DNA from: an uncultured Bacteroidota bacterium
Lineage (GTDB): Bacteria > Bacteroidota > Bacteroidia > Chitinophagales > Chitinophagaceae
Reading direction: 5' to 3'
Length of the DNA stretch: 39,724 nt
Assembly: GCA_903926855.1 (NCBI GenBank)
Contig: CAIYKV010000005.1
Span: forward strand, 1-39,724
Shown one piece after another: positions 7,942-17,712 of this stretch (the stretch's first letter is position 1; each line of letters opens with the position of its first letter). The notes beneath the pieces are model-generated. The model worked only from the letters and a program-made list of their open reading frames with translations, ran no database searches and was not told where the DNA came from. A program made the position numbers and the translations under genes.

Positions 7942-9237
7942 ATGTACGAAAAAAGTAAGCTACTCTTCGATAGGGCCCAACAGAGTATTCCTGGTGGCGT
8001 AAATTCACCTGTTCGGGCTTTTAAAAGTGTGGGCGGAACACCTGTATTTATTGAAAAAGCAAAAGGCGCTTATTTGTATGATGCGGATGGGAATCAGTAT
8101 ATAGATTATATCGCTTCCTGGGGCCCGATGATATTAGGTCATGCGTATGAGCCTGTGATTACTGCGATTCGTGAAAAAGCGGCGTATTCTACTTCCTACG
8201 GCGCTCCTACTGAGTTGGAAATTGAGATGGCCGAACTCATCCGAAGCATGGCTCCCAATATTGATATGGTTAGGATGGTAAGCAGCGGAACAGAAGCCTG
8301 TATGAGTGCTTTACGTCTTGCACGAGGATATACCGGAAGAAATAAATTCATCAAGTTTGAAGGTTGTTATCATGGACATGCAGATGCTTTTCTTGTAAAA
8401 GCGGGAAGTGGTTTGGCCACTTTTGATATTCAAACTGTACCGGGAGTAACAGCCGGTGTTTCGAACGATACATTAACCTGTGCATATAATGATCTTGCTG
8501 CGGTAGAAGCATTGGTAATAAAGTTTCCTAACGAAATTGCTGCTATCATAATAGAACCTGTTGTTGGGAATATGGGCTGTATACTACCCCAAGCCGGTTT
8601 TTTAGAAGGCTTACGAAAAATATGCGATGAACATTCCATTGTTTTCATTTTTGATGAAGTGATGACGGGTTTCAGATTGTCTGCAGGTGGCGCCCAGCAA
8701 TTATTAAAAATTGATGCCGACCTGGTAACCTATGGAAAAGTAATCGGCGGAGGCATGCCTGTTGGAGCGTTTGGCGGGAAAAAACAGATCATGGAAAAAA
8801 TCGCTCCCCTGGGTAATGTATACCAGGCGGGCACCTTAAGTGGTAACCCTTTGGCCATGATTGCTGGTTACACAACTTTACAAATACTAAAGAATTCTCC
8901 TTCAATTTATTCAGAATTGGAAGCCAAAACAGCTTATCTGGAAGCAGGTCTCCGTAAAACCCTGGACGCATCCGGTACTCCTTATACGATTAACCGTTTA
9001 GGTTCAATGATCAGTCTTCATTTCAGCGACCAACCAGTTATCGATTTCGCATCGGCCTCTTCAGCTAATAATGATTTATTCAAGCAGTATTTCCATGCCA
9101 TGCTGAAAAGAGGAATCTATTTACCCCCTTCCGCATTTGAAAGTTGGTTCCTGAATAATGCACTTAGCTATTCAGATCTCGACAAAACCATTCAGGCAAC
9201 AGCGGATAGTCTTGATGAGATTCTTGCCGGGGCTTGA
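7942..9237 (+). CDS. hemL: Glutamate-1-semialdehyde 2,1-aminomutase
   Basis: PLP enzyme that converts glutamate-1-semialdehyde (product of HemA) to 5-aminolevulinate. The 431-residue protein begins with the family hallmark [20 protein letters not shown]. Its PLP lysine is K266 in [19 protein letters not shown], and D238 in [11 protein letters not shown] contacts the cofactor nitrogen. Length is typical. It is the last recognisable heme gene of the operon, 53 bases after hemB and 44 bases before the lactate dehydrogenase gene. The early pathway enzyme being encoded last implies the operon is one regulatory unit. Confidence 0.97.
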   Translation: MYEKSKLLFDRAQQSIPGGVNSPVRAFKSVGGTPVFIEKAKGAYLYDADGNQYIDYIASWGPMILGHAYEPVITAIREKAAYSTSYGAPTELEIEMAELIRSMAPNIDMVRMVSSGTEACMSALRLARGYTGRNKFIKFEGCYHGHADAFLVKAGSGLATFDIQTVPGVTAGVSNDTLTCAYNDLAAVEALVIKFPNEIAAIIIEPVVGNMGCILPQAGFLEGLRKICDEHSIVFIFDEVMTGFRLSAGGAQQLLKIDADLVTYGKVIGGGMPVGAFGGKKQIMEKIAPLGNVYQAGTLSGNPLAMIAGYTTLQILKNSPSIYSELEAKTAYLEAGLRKTLDASGTPYTINRLGSMISLHFSDQPVIDFASASSANNDLFKQYFHAMLKRGIYLPPSAFESWFLNNALSYSDLDKTIQATADSLDEILAGA

Positions 9238-9281
9238 TTTGCATCATATAAATTGGCAAAAAGGATACGTAACTTCGGAAT

Positions 9282-10277
9282 ATGAAAATCATATTCTTTT
9301 CCGCACAGGCATACGATAAAACTTTCTTCAACAGGTATAATGATACCTTGGGTTTTGAGTTGGATTTCCAGGAATCTCAACTTACCGAGCAAACCGTAGG
9401 TTTGGTAAATAATGCAGAAGCCATTTGTGTTTTTGTAAATGATCAGATCAATGCAGTGGTTTGTAAACAATTATCTGAGAAAGGGGTAAAGGTTATCGCA
9501 CTAAGATGTGCTGGTTTTAATAATGTAGACCTGGAAGCCGCAAAAGCAAATGGGCTAAGGATTTGCCGGGTTCCGGCCTACTCTCCGGAAGCAGTAGCTG
9601 AGCATGCGCTTGCGTTAATACTCACCCTGAATCGTAAAACCCACAAAGCTTATAACCGGGTAAGGGAACAAAATTTCTCATTAAATGGATTGCTAGGTTT
9701 TAATTTATACGGAAAAACAGTTGGTGTAATTGGCACAGGAAATATTGGTAAATCCTTTTGCCGTATTATGAAAGGATTGGGATGTCGTGTATTGGCTTTT
9801 GATGTAATTGCCAATAAAGACATGGAGTCGATCGGTGTAGAATACCATCCCCTTGCAGAAGTATTGGCTGCAGATATTATTTCCTTGCATTGTCCGCTGA
9901 ATAATCAGACTAAACACCTGATCAATCCTGAAACCATTGGGATGATGAAAAAAGGCGCTATGCTGATTAATACCAGCAGGGGTGGTCTGGTTGATACCAA
10001 GGCGATTACAGAAGCCTTAAAATCCGGGCAGGTTGGCTATTTAGGCATTGATGTATATGAACAGGAAGAACATCTTTTTTTCCGCGATTTGTCAGGTGTC
10101 ATCATCCAGGATGATGAAATACAGCGTCTCATGAGTTTCCCCAATGTATTGATTACAGCGCATCAGGCATTTTTTACTGAAGAAGCCCTTAGCCAGATTG
10201 CCACAAATACGTTAAATAGCACCTATGAGCTTCTAAAAAGCAATAAATTATCCAACCAGGCTGCGTTATTAGTTTAA
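9282..10277 (+). CDS. ldhA: D-lactate dehydrogenase, fermentative LdhA type
   Basis: NADH-dependent reduction of pyruvate to D-lactate in the cytoplasm, of the D-2-hydroxyacid dehydrogenase family. The 331-residue protein aligns along its length with E. coli LdhA: IALRCAGFNNVDL (72-84), NAD loop GTGNIG (151-156), catalytic R233 in NTSRGGLVD, E262 in DVYEQEEHLFF, and H294 in TAHQAFFTEEA. It starts 44 bases after hemL on the same strand, so it may be cotranscribed with the heme genes, though no functional link is evident. A related 2-hydroxyacid specificity cannot be excluded, but the DVYEQEEHLFF region is characteristic of LdhA. Confidence 0.88.
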   Translation: MKIIFFSAQAYDKTFFNRYNDTLGFELDFQESQLTEQTVGLVNNAEAICVFVNDQINAVVCKQLSEKGVKVIALRCAGFNNVDLEAAKANGLRICRVPAYSPEAVAEHALALILTLNRKTHKAYNRVREQNFSLNGLLGFNLYGKTVGVIGTGNIGKSFCRIMKGLGCRVLAFDVIANKDMESIGVEYHPLAEVLAADIISLHCPLNNQTKHLINPETIGMMKKGAMLINTSRGGLVDTKAITEALKSGQVGYLGIDVYEQEEHLFFRDLSGVIIQDDEIQRLMSFPNVLITAHQAFFTEEALSQIATNTLNSTYELLKSNKLSNQAALLV

Positions 10278-10322
10278 ATTTTATCTGATATTCGTAGATA
10301 GAAGAAAATTGAGGACTGCAGA

Positions 10323-11387
10323 ATGAAAAAAATAACCCTAAGGGTTTTTGTTGCCTTTTCTTTGTTCTTTTTGGCCCTTGCCTGCCAAAAGGAGCTTAGC
10401 TATGAAAATGGGGGACTATCCGGTACTGCCCAGGGAACTTTAGGTGACTCATTAGGCAATTGCGCCAATATTATCGTAAAAGGCAAATATGCGGTTGACA
10501 CTTCACTTGCAGACAGCAACTACCTTATTGTTAAAGTCAATTTTACCACACAAGGAAAATTTTATCTCAGTTCAGATACGGTAAATGGCATGTGGTTCCA
10601 GGATTCTGGCTATGCACTTACTACGGGAACTACTTATATTAAAGTTCCGGGAAGAGGTAAACCATTACTGGGGATATCGGCTACTTTTACGCTTGGTTTG
10701 AATGGCAATTATTGTTCTTTCACAATTATATCTACAGGCACTGGTGGTGCCAGTTCTGGTGGCACCGGAACGGTAGCTGGTACCGATTATTTTCCGGTAA
10801 CGACCGGATCGCTTTGGAAATACCAATACATTCCTAAATTAAGCACAATAGACACTTTTAGCGTAAGAGTTGTTCCTAATCTGGTAACCGTAGATAGTTT
10901 GAGCTATTCGCAATTTGCAACAACCTTGGGGGATACATTTTATTTTTCTAAAAAAAATGGAAATTATTATGCTTTGAGCACGATCGATTTTGATTATACA
11001 TTTCTCTTTGATTCAGTACCCAGTAGTTTTATCACCTACCCCTTTCTAAAAGAAAGTGCCAACGTAAATGACAGTTGGGAAACCCCACAATATGGTATTG
11101 TAAAACTAATTACCGGAAGCACAACAGAATATGGGATGTCCAAAGCCATATTTACCATAAAATCCAAGAATACAGTTCCTTATACCATAGCAGGAAAAAC
11201 CTATACGAACGTTATCAATGTTCAACGCCAGATTATATTTTTGCCTACCGGCAGCCAGACTTCCAGAATCTTACTTACCGGGAATTCCTATTACGCTAAA
11301 GGCTATGGTCTGATAGATCAGGTACTCGGTTCAGGAAATCAAACGCAGTATGTGTCTATTACGCAAACACCCACTATACTTAATTAA
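10323..11387 (+). CDS. Putative lipoprotein of unknown function
   Basis: A 354-residue exported protein. The N-terminus is a lipoprotein signal: MKKITLRVF, then a hydrophobic stretch, then LALAC with the lipidation cysteine at C21. After it come serine/glycine/threonine-rich segments, including a low-complexity linker near residues 140-152, and a C-terminal half starting near DYFPVTTGSLWKYQY (about 155-169) that is rich in beta-strand patterns. The combination of a short N-terminal domain, a Gly/Ser/Thr linker and a YFPxxxGSxWxY beta domain occurs in Bacteroidota surface lipoproteins of unknown role. It follows ldhA by 45 bases on the same strand. No catalytic motif was recognised. Confidence 0.75.
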   Translation: MKKITLRVFVAFSLFFLALACQKELSYENGGLSGTAQGTLGDSLGNCANIIVKGKYAVDTSLADSNYLIVKVNFTTQGKFYLSSDTVNGMWFQDSGYALTTGTTYIKVPGRGKPLLGISATFTLGLNGNYCSFTIISTGTGGASSGGTGTVAGTDYFPVTTGSLWKYQYIPKLSTIDTFSVRVVPNLVTVDSLSYSQFATTLGDTFYFSKKNGNYYALSTIDFDYTFLFDSVPSSFITYPFLKESANVNDSWETPQYGIVKLITGSTTEYGMSKAIFTIKSKNTVPYTIAGKTYTNVINVQRQIIFLPTGSQTSRILLTGNSYYAKGYGLIDQVLGSGNQTQYVSITQTPTILN

Positions 11388-11608
11388 TAATTAATAATTG
11401 AAAGCTTATATCAGGCGGGTATTTTTTTTGTATTTACTACAGCCATTTTTAGGTTGAAGTAATTTTTCAATATCGCCTATCAGGCAGATTGCATCACTGT
11501 AACCCTAGTACAAATAATACCCTACCAATGCAAGACAAGAAATGACTGCTATTAGAATTTTAAAATGGCAACTATCGCGTGATCTAATAATTATTAATTG
11601 TTAATTGC
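11380..11608. repeat. Intergenic segment bounded by inverted AT-rich word repeats
   Basis: The spacer between the convergent lipoprotein gene and lspA is bounded by copies of the words AATTAAT and AATTAAC in opposite orientation. Left is AATTAATAATTAATAATTG at about 11384-11402; right, on the minus strand, is AATTAACAATTAATAATTA at about 11588-11606. The first word overlaps the lipoprotein stop codon. The interior of about 185 bases shows no open frame or clear hairpin. Confidence 0.55.
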
Positions 11609-11610
11609 CT

Positions 11611-12294
11611 TTAGAAGATTTGTGTCTTGTCGTTCACCTCGCTATTGGTTTCAACGGTATGATGTTGTTCGGTAATTGTTTTTTTGAAGAATCGATTTTG
11701 GAAAATAAGGATGGCAATGACACCGGTGGAAATTGAGGCATCTGCTATATTGAAAACAGGTCTGAAAAATTCGAAATCATCTCCTCCTACAAAAGGAACC
11801 CAGGAAGGATAATGTGTATTGGTGATCAGTGGAAAATATAGCATGTCTACCACCTTGCCATGTAGAAAACCAGCATAGCCCCCGTCTTTTGGGAACAAAT
11901 GTGCCAGATTTTGCGCGTAAAGATTACTTTGGTCGAAAAGCAATCCGTAAAAAAGACTATCAATCAAATTACCCAGAGCTCCGGCATAGATCAATGCCGC
12001 ACAGATAATAAATCCCTTATGGTACTGCTTTCTGATAAAATCGCGTAGTAAAAAACTACCCCATATAACCGCCACTAACCGAAAGAGAGTAAGCACGATT
12101 TTTCCAAACCCGCCGCCAAATTTCCAGCCCCAGGCCATTCCCTCATTCTCAACAAAATGAAGACGGAACCAATTGCCTATAATCTTATGCTCTTCCCCAG
12201 CATAGAAATGTAGTTTGATGTAAAATTTTAATGCCTGGTCGGCAAAAATGATCAATAAAATAAGAAATAATATTTTTCTTCCTTTCACTTCCAT
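11611..12294 (-). CDS. lspA: Lipoprotein signal peptidase (signal peptidase II)
   Basis: Inner-membrane aspartyl protease that removes signal peptides from diacylglyceryl-modified prolipoproteins. From the ATG at 12294 the protein has 227 residues with four membrane helices (about 8-24, 66-84, 95-113 and 182-196). Catalytic aspartates are D150 in KVVDMLYFP and D185 in FNIADASI, and VENEGMAWG (48-56) matches the conserved N-terminal motif. It is longer than the E. coli enzyme because of the segment between about 118 and 145 plus a polar tail. A TTG at 12312 is in frame but overlaps the TATCTTTG promoter box, so the ATG is preferred. The organism uses many lipoproteins, for example the gene at 10323. 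Confidence 0.93.
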   Translation of the reverse strand: MEVKGRKILFLILLIIFADQALKFYIKLHFYAGEEHKIIGNWFRLHFVENEGMAWGWKFGGGFGKIVLTLFRLVAVIWGSFLLRDFIRKQYHKGFIICAALIYAGALGNLIDSLFYGLLFDQSNLYAQNLAHLFPKDGGYAGFLHGKVVDMLYFPLITNTHYPSWVPFVGGDDFEFFRPVFNIADASISTGVIAILIFQNRFFKKTITEQHHTVETNSEVNDKTQIF

Positions 12295-12309
12295 GGTTTT
12301 TATGGGTGG

Positions 12310-12317
12310 CAAAGATA
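12310..12317 (-). promoter_or_regulatory. Putative -7 promoter element for lspA
   Basis: The minus strand reads TATCTTTG, an exact TAnnTTTG match, with 15 bases between it and the ATG at 12294. It overlaps the alternative upstream TTG start and so argues for the ATG. No matching -33 element is clear. Confidence 0.45.
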
Positions 12318-12390
12318 GTACTTGGCCCTAATGGGTGGATCATCTGGGAAAAAGTTTCCATTTTGAGCCACAAATCCCCTGTTTAAAGTA

Positions 12391-14889
12391 TTATTCTTCC
12401 ACATATACCCTTTTTACCCTTTGACTGATACCCGTCATAATCTCATAAGGTATGGTGTCCGCCCAACCGGCCAGATCCTGCACCGGCAGGTGTTTTCCAA
12501 ATATTTCAACCATATCTCCCTCTTTGGTACCAGGCAGATCCGTTACATCAATCATGGTCATATCCATACATACATTGCCTATTACCGGCACAAGCCTGTC
12601 TTTCAAAAACATTTTCCCATTTCCATTACCCAATTCCCTTCCAAACCCATCCGCATAACCGATCCTTACTGTAGCAATGATACTATCTCTTTCCAGTTTT
12701 CCTTTTCTCCCATACCCAACAGTTTCCCCTGCTTTTACATGTCTTACCTGGGCAATGGTAGATTTCAAAGTAGTAACCGTTTCCAGCGGAATCGCATTTT
12801 TTTCATCGGAACTATTCACCCCATATAATCCAATTCCCAGGCGTACCATATCAAACTGATAAGCAGGGTTTCGATATATGGCTGCTGAATTGGCTATATG
12901 CCTGATAAAATCATAGCCGATTATTTTCTTCATTTGTAAACAGGCATCTTCAAATAATCTAACCTGTAATTGGGTAAACCCATCATGCTCGGCTGCTTCA
13001 CTTGCTACCAGGTGACTAAACACGCTTTTCACAGCCATCGTTTGTTTCTCTCTGATCAGGATAGCCAGTGCTTCTGCTTCTCCTGTTTCAAAACCCAGTC
13101 GGTTCATTCCGGTATTGAATTTTATATGAACAGGAAATTGGGTAAGCCCTTGTTGACTGAGATAATGATGAAATGCATGATAAATAGGGAAGGAATAAAT
13201 TTCCGGCTCAAGGTCATAGTTTACCATGGCATCAAATCCTGCTTCATCCACATTCATTACCATAATTGGTAAGCTGGTTCCCGCTTTTCGCAATTCAACA
13301 CCTTCATCAGCATAAGCAACTGCCAGGTAATCTACTTTATGAAATTGCAAAACCCTAGCTACTTCTGCCGTTCCACTTCCATAGCTGAATGCTTTTACCA
13401 TGGCCATTAATCGGGTGCTGGGTAATAAATGAGCCTGGTGCAGTTTCAGGTTATTCGCAAGAGCAGTAAGATTGATTTCCATAACCGTCTGGTGTACTTT
13501 CTGTTCCAGCCAATGTGAAATTTTTTCAAACTCAAAAACCCTGGCCCCTTTTAATAAAATATATTCTTTTGAAAACTGGTGTATCCCTGACTGATGTAAA
13601 AAAATATCTGTAGTGGGATAGAATGACACGATTGTATTATGCTTGTCAAAAAGAAAACGATGAGCACTGATAGCCGATCCAATGCCAATAAGTCGGTGAA
13701 TGGCCCTTGCCTTTATTTTTTCTTCAATACCCTTATATAAATCTTCTTCTGTATATCCGGATTCTAAAAGATCTGAAAGAATCAAGGTGGTTGATTGATT
13801 ACCGGCCTGTTGTTGAAGATAATCCAATGCCAGATCCAATGAAGCGAGATCATTGCTATAGCTATCATTCAGTATATAACAGTTGTTGATACCCTTTTTT
13901 AGCTGCATACGCATATCAACCGGCTCGAGCAGTAACATACGTTCATTGATTACAGATTGTTCATATTTCAGCGACAATAATACTCCCCAGCAGGTAATCG
14001 CGTTATCGATAGAAATACGATCGGTAAATGGCATAGTAACCGCAACCGCTTTACCAGCAAACAGCCCGGTAATAGCCGTCTCGTTTCCCTTTTTTTCTTC
14101 GGTTATTATTTTGAGTGTAGCAGTTTCATTCCTGCTCCAGGAGAAAAATTGTGCGCATTTTTCAAAATAAATCGAATCCCCCTTTTCCGGATATAAGAAA
14201 GGTTGTATGGCTTCTTTTCCGAATACAAAATTGGCAACCTGTTTACATAATTTTATTTTTTCAAGCGCTTTCTGCCGGTTATCTGTAAATCCTTCTCTAT
14301 GTGCATCCGCAATATTGGTCATAACACCGATGGTTGGCTGTATGATCTTTGCTAAAGCATCCATTTCATTTACAGTAGATATACCTGCCTCAAAAATAGC
14401 CAGTGTATGCTGGGTGTTCATTTGCCAAACACTCAGGGGTACTCCGATTTGCGAATTATAACTTCTCGGACTTCGGACAATCGTATAATCAGGATTTAAT
14501 AATTGATACAACCATTCCTTTACAATGGTTTTTCCATTGCTGCCTGTGATCCCAATCACCGGAATGTCAAAACGACTGCGATGAAAAGCTGCCAACTGCT
14601 GTAATGCATGTAATACATGATCAACTTGTAAAAAATTCGCGTCAGGAAACAGATGAAAATCAAAGTCCCGTTTTACTACAAAATTCCTGACCCCTCTCTC
14701 ATATACTTCTGAAATAAAAGTATGCCCGTCACGTCTGGGTCCATTCAATGCAAAAAAAAGAGAATTTTCCGGAAAAACGATTTTACGGCTATCTATTACC
14801 AATTGACCAATAACAGGATTATCTGGAAATACCTCCTTCACGTGAATGATCTCTGCAATATCCTTCAGGGTATAAGTTATCATTGGCAT
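12391..14889 (-). CDS. murF-alr: Bifunctional MurF ligase / alanine racemase
   Basis: Fusion of two cytoplasmic cell-wall enzymes in 832 residues. Residues 1 to about 460 are MurF, which adds D-Ala-D-Ala to UDP-MurNAc-tripeptide with ATP: the P-loop is GSNGKT (116-121) and DSYSND lies in the central domain. Residues from about 470 are alanine racemase: PLP lysine K499 in MVKAFSYGSG, the second catalytic base Y745 in RIGYADGF, and CMDMTMID in the C-terminal beta domain. The racemase makes the D-alanine used, via Ddl, for the MurF substrate. This fusion is a Bacteroidota hallmark. The P-loop has Ser where most MurF proteins have Thr. Start may be 14889 or the ATG two codons later. It lies 9 bases after the TerC gene. 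Confidence 0.96.
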   Translation of the reverse strand: MPMITYTLKDIAEIIHVKEVFPDNPVIGQLVIDSRKIVFPENSLFFALNGPRRDGHTFISEVYERGVRNFVVKRDFDFHLFPDANFLQVDHVLHALQQLAAFHRSRFDIPVIGITGSNGKTIVKEWLYQLLNPDYTIVRSPRSYNSQIGVPLSVWQMNTQHTLAIFEAGISTVNEMDALAKIIQPTIGVMTNIADAHREGFTDNRQKALEKIKLCKQVANFVFGKEAIQPFLYPEKGDSIYFEKCAQFFSWSRNETATLKIITEEKKGNETAITGLFAGKAVAVTMPFTDRISIDNAITCWGVLLSLKYEQSVINERMLLLEPVDMRMQLKKGINNCYILNDSYSNDLASLDLALDYLQQQAGNQSTTLILSDLLESGYTEEDLYKGIEEKIKARAIHRLIGIGSAISAHRFLFDKHNTIVSFYPTTDIFLHQSGIHQFSKEYILLKGARVFEFEKISHWLEQKVHQTVMEINLTALANNLKLHQAHLLPSTRLMAMVKAFSYGSGTAEVARVLQFHKVDYLAVAYADEGVELRKAGTSLPIMVMNVDEAGFDAMVNYDLEPEIYSFPIYHAFHHYLSQQGLTQFPVHIKFNTGMNRLGFETGEAEALAILIREKQTMAVKSVFSHLVASEAAEHDGFTQLQVRLFEDACLQMKKIIGYDFIRHIANSAAIYRNPAYQFDMVRLGIGLYGVNSSDEKNAIPLETVTTLKSTIAQVRHVKAGETVGYGRKGKLERDSIIATVRIGYADGFGRELGNGNGKMFLKDRLVPVIGNVCMDMTMIDVTDLPGTKEGDMVEIFGKHLPVQDLAGWADTIPYEIMTGISQRVKRVYVEE

Positions 14890-14898
14890 AATAGTTTA

Positions 14899-15912
14899 TC
14901 ATAGCTCATTTTCTGACCTATTCGCTTCTTTTCTTTTTACAATTATGGAATAAAAAACAGAGCCGGAAATACAAACCAATATTACCCCCAATGAAATCAA
15001 TACCTGCCAGTTTTTATCTATCCACTGTGAAATAAAGTGTTCACCCAGCATCTTTGTCCCGATAAATATCAGTACAATGGCAATACCCTGTTGCAGGTAT
15101 TCGAATTGTGAAACAGCCGATCTCAGTAGAAAGAAAAGACTTCGTAAACCCAATACGGCAAATATATTAGAGGTATAAATGACCAGTGGATCTTTGGAAA
15201 TACCCATTACAGCAGGAATAGAATCCAATGCAAAAACCAGATCGGTAGCCGCAAGTAATACCACTACCACAAACAGGGAGGTATATACAGGCTTTCCATT
15301 TTCAAGTATGCGATACCTGCCATCCCCATCATGTGAAACCAATGGCAACATTTTTTGCAGGAACCGGTATACACCTGACTCCTGTGGAACAAATTCATCT
15401 TCTTCGCCTGCTGTAAACATTTTGTATCCGGTATATAATAAGAAGAGCCCAAACAAATAGAGTATCCAGGAAAACTTTGCCACTAAGGCAACGCCTACGG
15501 TAATAAATAAAATCCGTAAGAGAATCGCTATTACGATACCCACCAATAACACTCTTGGAAAATGTTTTGCCTTAACACCAAAGGCTGTAAAAATCAATAT
15601 AAATACAAATATATTGTCGATGCTAAGACTCCACTCCATTAAATAAGCACTGATGAATTCCAGGCTTAATTGCGGGCCTGTTGAAGTGAGTCCCGTCATT
15701 CCCTGTACATCGTTTTCAGATGTTAATGCCGGTCCTTCAAACCATAAAAAAACAAAAAAAGCCAATGCTAATCCTACCCAAAAAAGTGTTTGGTATAAAG
15801 CCTGCTGAATGGTAATGATCTTATTTTTTTTACTAAGCAGCCCTAAGTCAAATACCAATGCGGTTACAATCACGATACCAAATACTAAATAAACAACCGC
15901 GTGTGTTGACAT
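14899..15912 (-). CDS. TerC/Alx-family integral membrane protein
   Basis: A 337-residue polytopic membrane protein with about nine hydrophobic segments spread along its length. Diagnostic TerC motifs are the first-helix acidic VFDLGLL (20-26), EWSLSIDNIFVF near residue 95 and FALDSIPAVMGI near 232; these intramembrane acidic residues are thought to bind metal. Members include E. coli Alx, linked to manganese export, and tellurite-resistance TerC. No other ter genes are nearby, so general metal homeostasis is more likely than tellurite resistance. It lies 46 bases after gldG and 9 bases before murF-alr, so the four minus-strand genes from gldF to murF-alr may be one transcript. Substrate is not determinable from sequence. 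Confidence 0.85.
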   Translation of the reverse strand: MSTHAVVYLVFGIVIVTALVFDLGLLSKKNKIITIQQALYQTLFWVGLALAFFVFLWFEGPALTSENDVQGMTGLTSTGPQLSLEFISAYLMEWSLSIDNIFVFILIFTAFGVKAKHFPRVLLVGIVIAILLRILFITVGVALVAKFSWILYLFGLFLLYTGYKMFTAGEEDEFVPQESGVYRFLQKMLPLVSHDGDGRYRILENGKPVYTSLFVVVVLLAATDLVFALDSIPAVMGISKDPLVIYTSNIFAVLGLRSLFFLLRSAVSQFEYLQQGIAIVLIFIGTKMLGEHFISQWIDKNWQVLISLGVILVCISGSVFYSIIVKRKEANRSENEL

Positions 15913-15958
15913 TACAGGGATTTATAAGCTAAAGATAAACAGACTGCAGGGGATAACC

Positions 15959-17701
15959 TTATTGTTCATACTTCTTTTTCCGGAGCCATTGAAAAAGAAC
16001 CCCGGTTAGTATGATCAGCAAAACCGGTAAGCCGATATTGATGAACTGCCAGGTGGTTCGCTGTTCTTCAACTTTTGCTTTATCCAGTAAGCGCAATATA
16101 AAATCCTTATTACGGCTTTCAAATAAATGCGAAGTACTGACAAGGTAATCAACCGAATTCAGAAAAAATTCCCGGTTAGCAAATCGATAGTTTTCAAATA
16201 ATACCATACCCATCGGTAACGGGCCCGTGGTTTGACTAATTGCATTGGTTACAATATCCGCATCAGAAATAACAATCTGTTTTGCATTATGAATTGCCTG
16301 GCTTAAAAAGGGTTTTCCGGTTACCCGTTGCACAGAATCCATGACCGTTTTACCAACCCGATTGGCAAACAGAGAATTAAATTTCCCCTCCAACAATACT
16401 GCCACAGGAATATGACTCTGGGTAAACATACGAAGGTCATCATCAGTTTTTACGCTATTGATATCAACTATTGCAGGTGAACTAATTCTTCGGCTATTGG
16501 TATCTGTTGCAAGCAAAATCGTTTTTTGTATTCCGGGTGCTTTTACTGTATCGATACTTGATGGAAAAATAGATAATACCCGATCCAGGTTATTCGAAAT
16601 AGGGTTCCTATTATTCTCAGAAAGAAACGGATAATAAGGCCAGGAAAAGCCCCTGTCAATCTTTGGGTTGCCATTCGCATCTTTGCCTGTTACCAAGGGT
16701 AATTTTGAACAGTTCAGGTCCTGCACAAGATCGGGGTTGATTCTTACTCCATATTTAAAGAGAATATCATCCAGTTCCAATCCGCGATCAAATGCGGTAT
16801 ACTTTGCCTGGCTGCGCATAAGGCTATCCAGTTCTGCGTGTAACTTATCTATACACCAGATAATGCGACCACCATTCATCACGTACTGATCCAGTTTCAG
16901 TTTGTCCTCTTCTGTAAAGGGTAATGTTGGTTTTACGATCATCAGTGCATCTACAATAGTGGGATCGGGGAAACCTTTTTTAAGATCAAATACGGCCAGT
17001 CTGTATTCGTTACGAAGGCTTTCACCCAGATCATTCACTTTAAGGTCAACCGGTTCTCCATTTCCTACCAGATAAGCCACGGCAGGAACATATTTACGGG
17101 TAAGTTTATCTATCGCATCCGCAAACTTATATTCTAACAAAGCTTCCGCTGCGTTGCGCGTAGCTTCTACATCTTCTTCCTGCGATTTATCTGTTTTATA
17201 TATTTTCCGACTGCTTCGTAAATCAATCGCGATAGGTTTTTGCCCATTTCTAAAACTAACCAATGCAGAAGGAATGATCAACTGGTTTGTTTGTTTTTCA
17301 TTTCTGGTAGAAACATTTTCTGCCTGTTCAAAAACCACTCCTAATCTTGATAAGCTATCATAAAAGATAACTTTAGCTGTATCGTTGGTAAAATTCTCAC
17401 CTGGTTTTTCAAAACTTACCAGGATATGATTCCGCGAAATAGATTTGAACTCATCCAGTAAATCTTTGGTGGCAATGCTCAATTTTTTGTAATCAGCAGG
17501 GAGATCTCCGGTAAGAAATACCCGGACGGTTACCGTACTATCCAGTTCATTTAATATTTTTTTTGTAGGGGTACTGAGACTGTATCTTTTTTCGGAAGTC
17601 AGGTCAACACGAAAAAAGAAAAACCCGGACAGGTAAATCAAAACCAGAAATAATCCGATACTCCCAGGGATTCCATATTTATGTTGCCAGAATTTCTTCA
17701 T
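15959..17701 (-). CDS. gldG: Gliding-motility ABC transporter auxiliary protein GldG
   Basis: A 580-residue membrane-anchored protein of the GldG family, which pairs with the GldF permease and GldA ATPase and is required for gliding in flavobacteria. It has one N-terminal membrane segment (about 12-31), a large extracytoplasmic region with the auxiliary ABC-transport fold (for example VDALMIVKPTLPFTEEDKLK, around residues 248-268, and GGRIIWCIDKL near 277), and one C-terminal membrane segment (about 553-570) ending in basic residues. It starts 11 bases after the gldF stop. The ATPase gldA is not in the window. The family call is good; whether this organism glides cannot be told from these two genes. 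Confidence 0.9.
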   Translation of the reverse strand: MKKFWQHKYGIPGSIGLFLVLIYLSGFFFFRVDLTSEKRYSLSTPTKKILNELDSTVTVRVFLTGDLPADYKKLSIATKDLLDEFKSISRNHILVSFEKPGENFTNDTAKVIFYDSLSRLGVVFEQAENVSTRNEKQTNQLIIPSALVSFRNGQKPIAIDLRSSRKIYKTDKSQEEDVEATRNAAEALLEYKFADAIDKLTRKYVPAVAYLVGNGEPVDLKVNDLGESLRNEYRLAVFDLKKGFPDPTIVDALMIVKPTLPFTEEDKLKLDQYVMNGGRIIWCIDKLHAELDSLMRSQAKYTAFDRGLELDDILFKYGVRINPDLVQDLNCSKLPLVTGKDANGNPKIDRGFSWPYYPFLSENNRNPISNNLDRVLSIFPSSIDTVKAPGIQKTILLATDTNSRRISSPAIVDINSVKTDDDLRMFTQSHIPVAVLLEGKFNSLFANRVGKTVMDSVQRVTGKPFLSQAIHNAKQIVISDADIVTNAISQTTGPLPMGMVLFENYRFANREFFLNSVDYLVSTSHLFESRNKDFILRLLDKAKVEEQRTTWQFINIGLPVLLIILTGVLFQWLRKKKYEQ

Positions 17702-17712
17702 AGGATTCCCGC

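Noticed and set aside
12301..12373. Longer lspA start or separate minus-strand frame upstream
   Set aside because: The TTG start falls inside the TATCTTTG box; the ATG at 12294 matches the family N-terminus.
14899..15912. Tellurite resistance gene terC
   Set aside because: No other ter genes are present; the TerC/Alx family is broad and metal homeostasis is the safer description.
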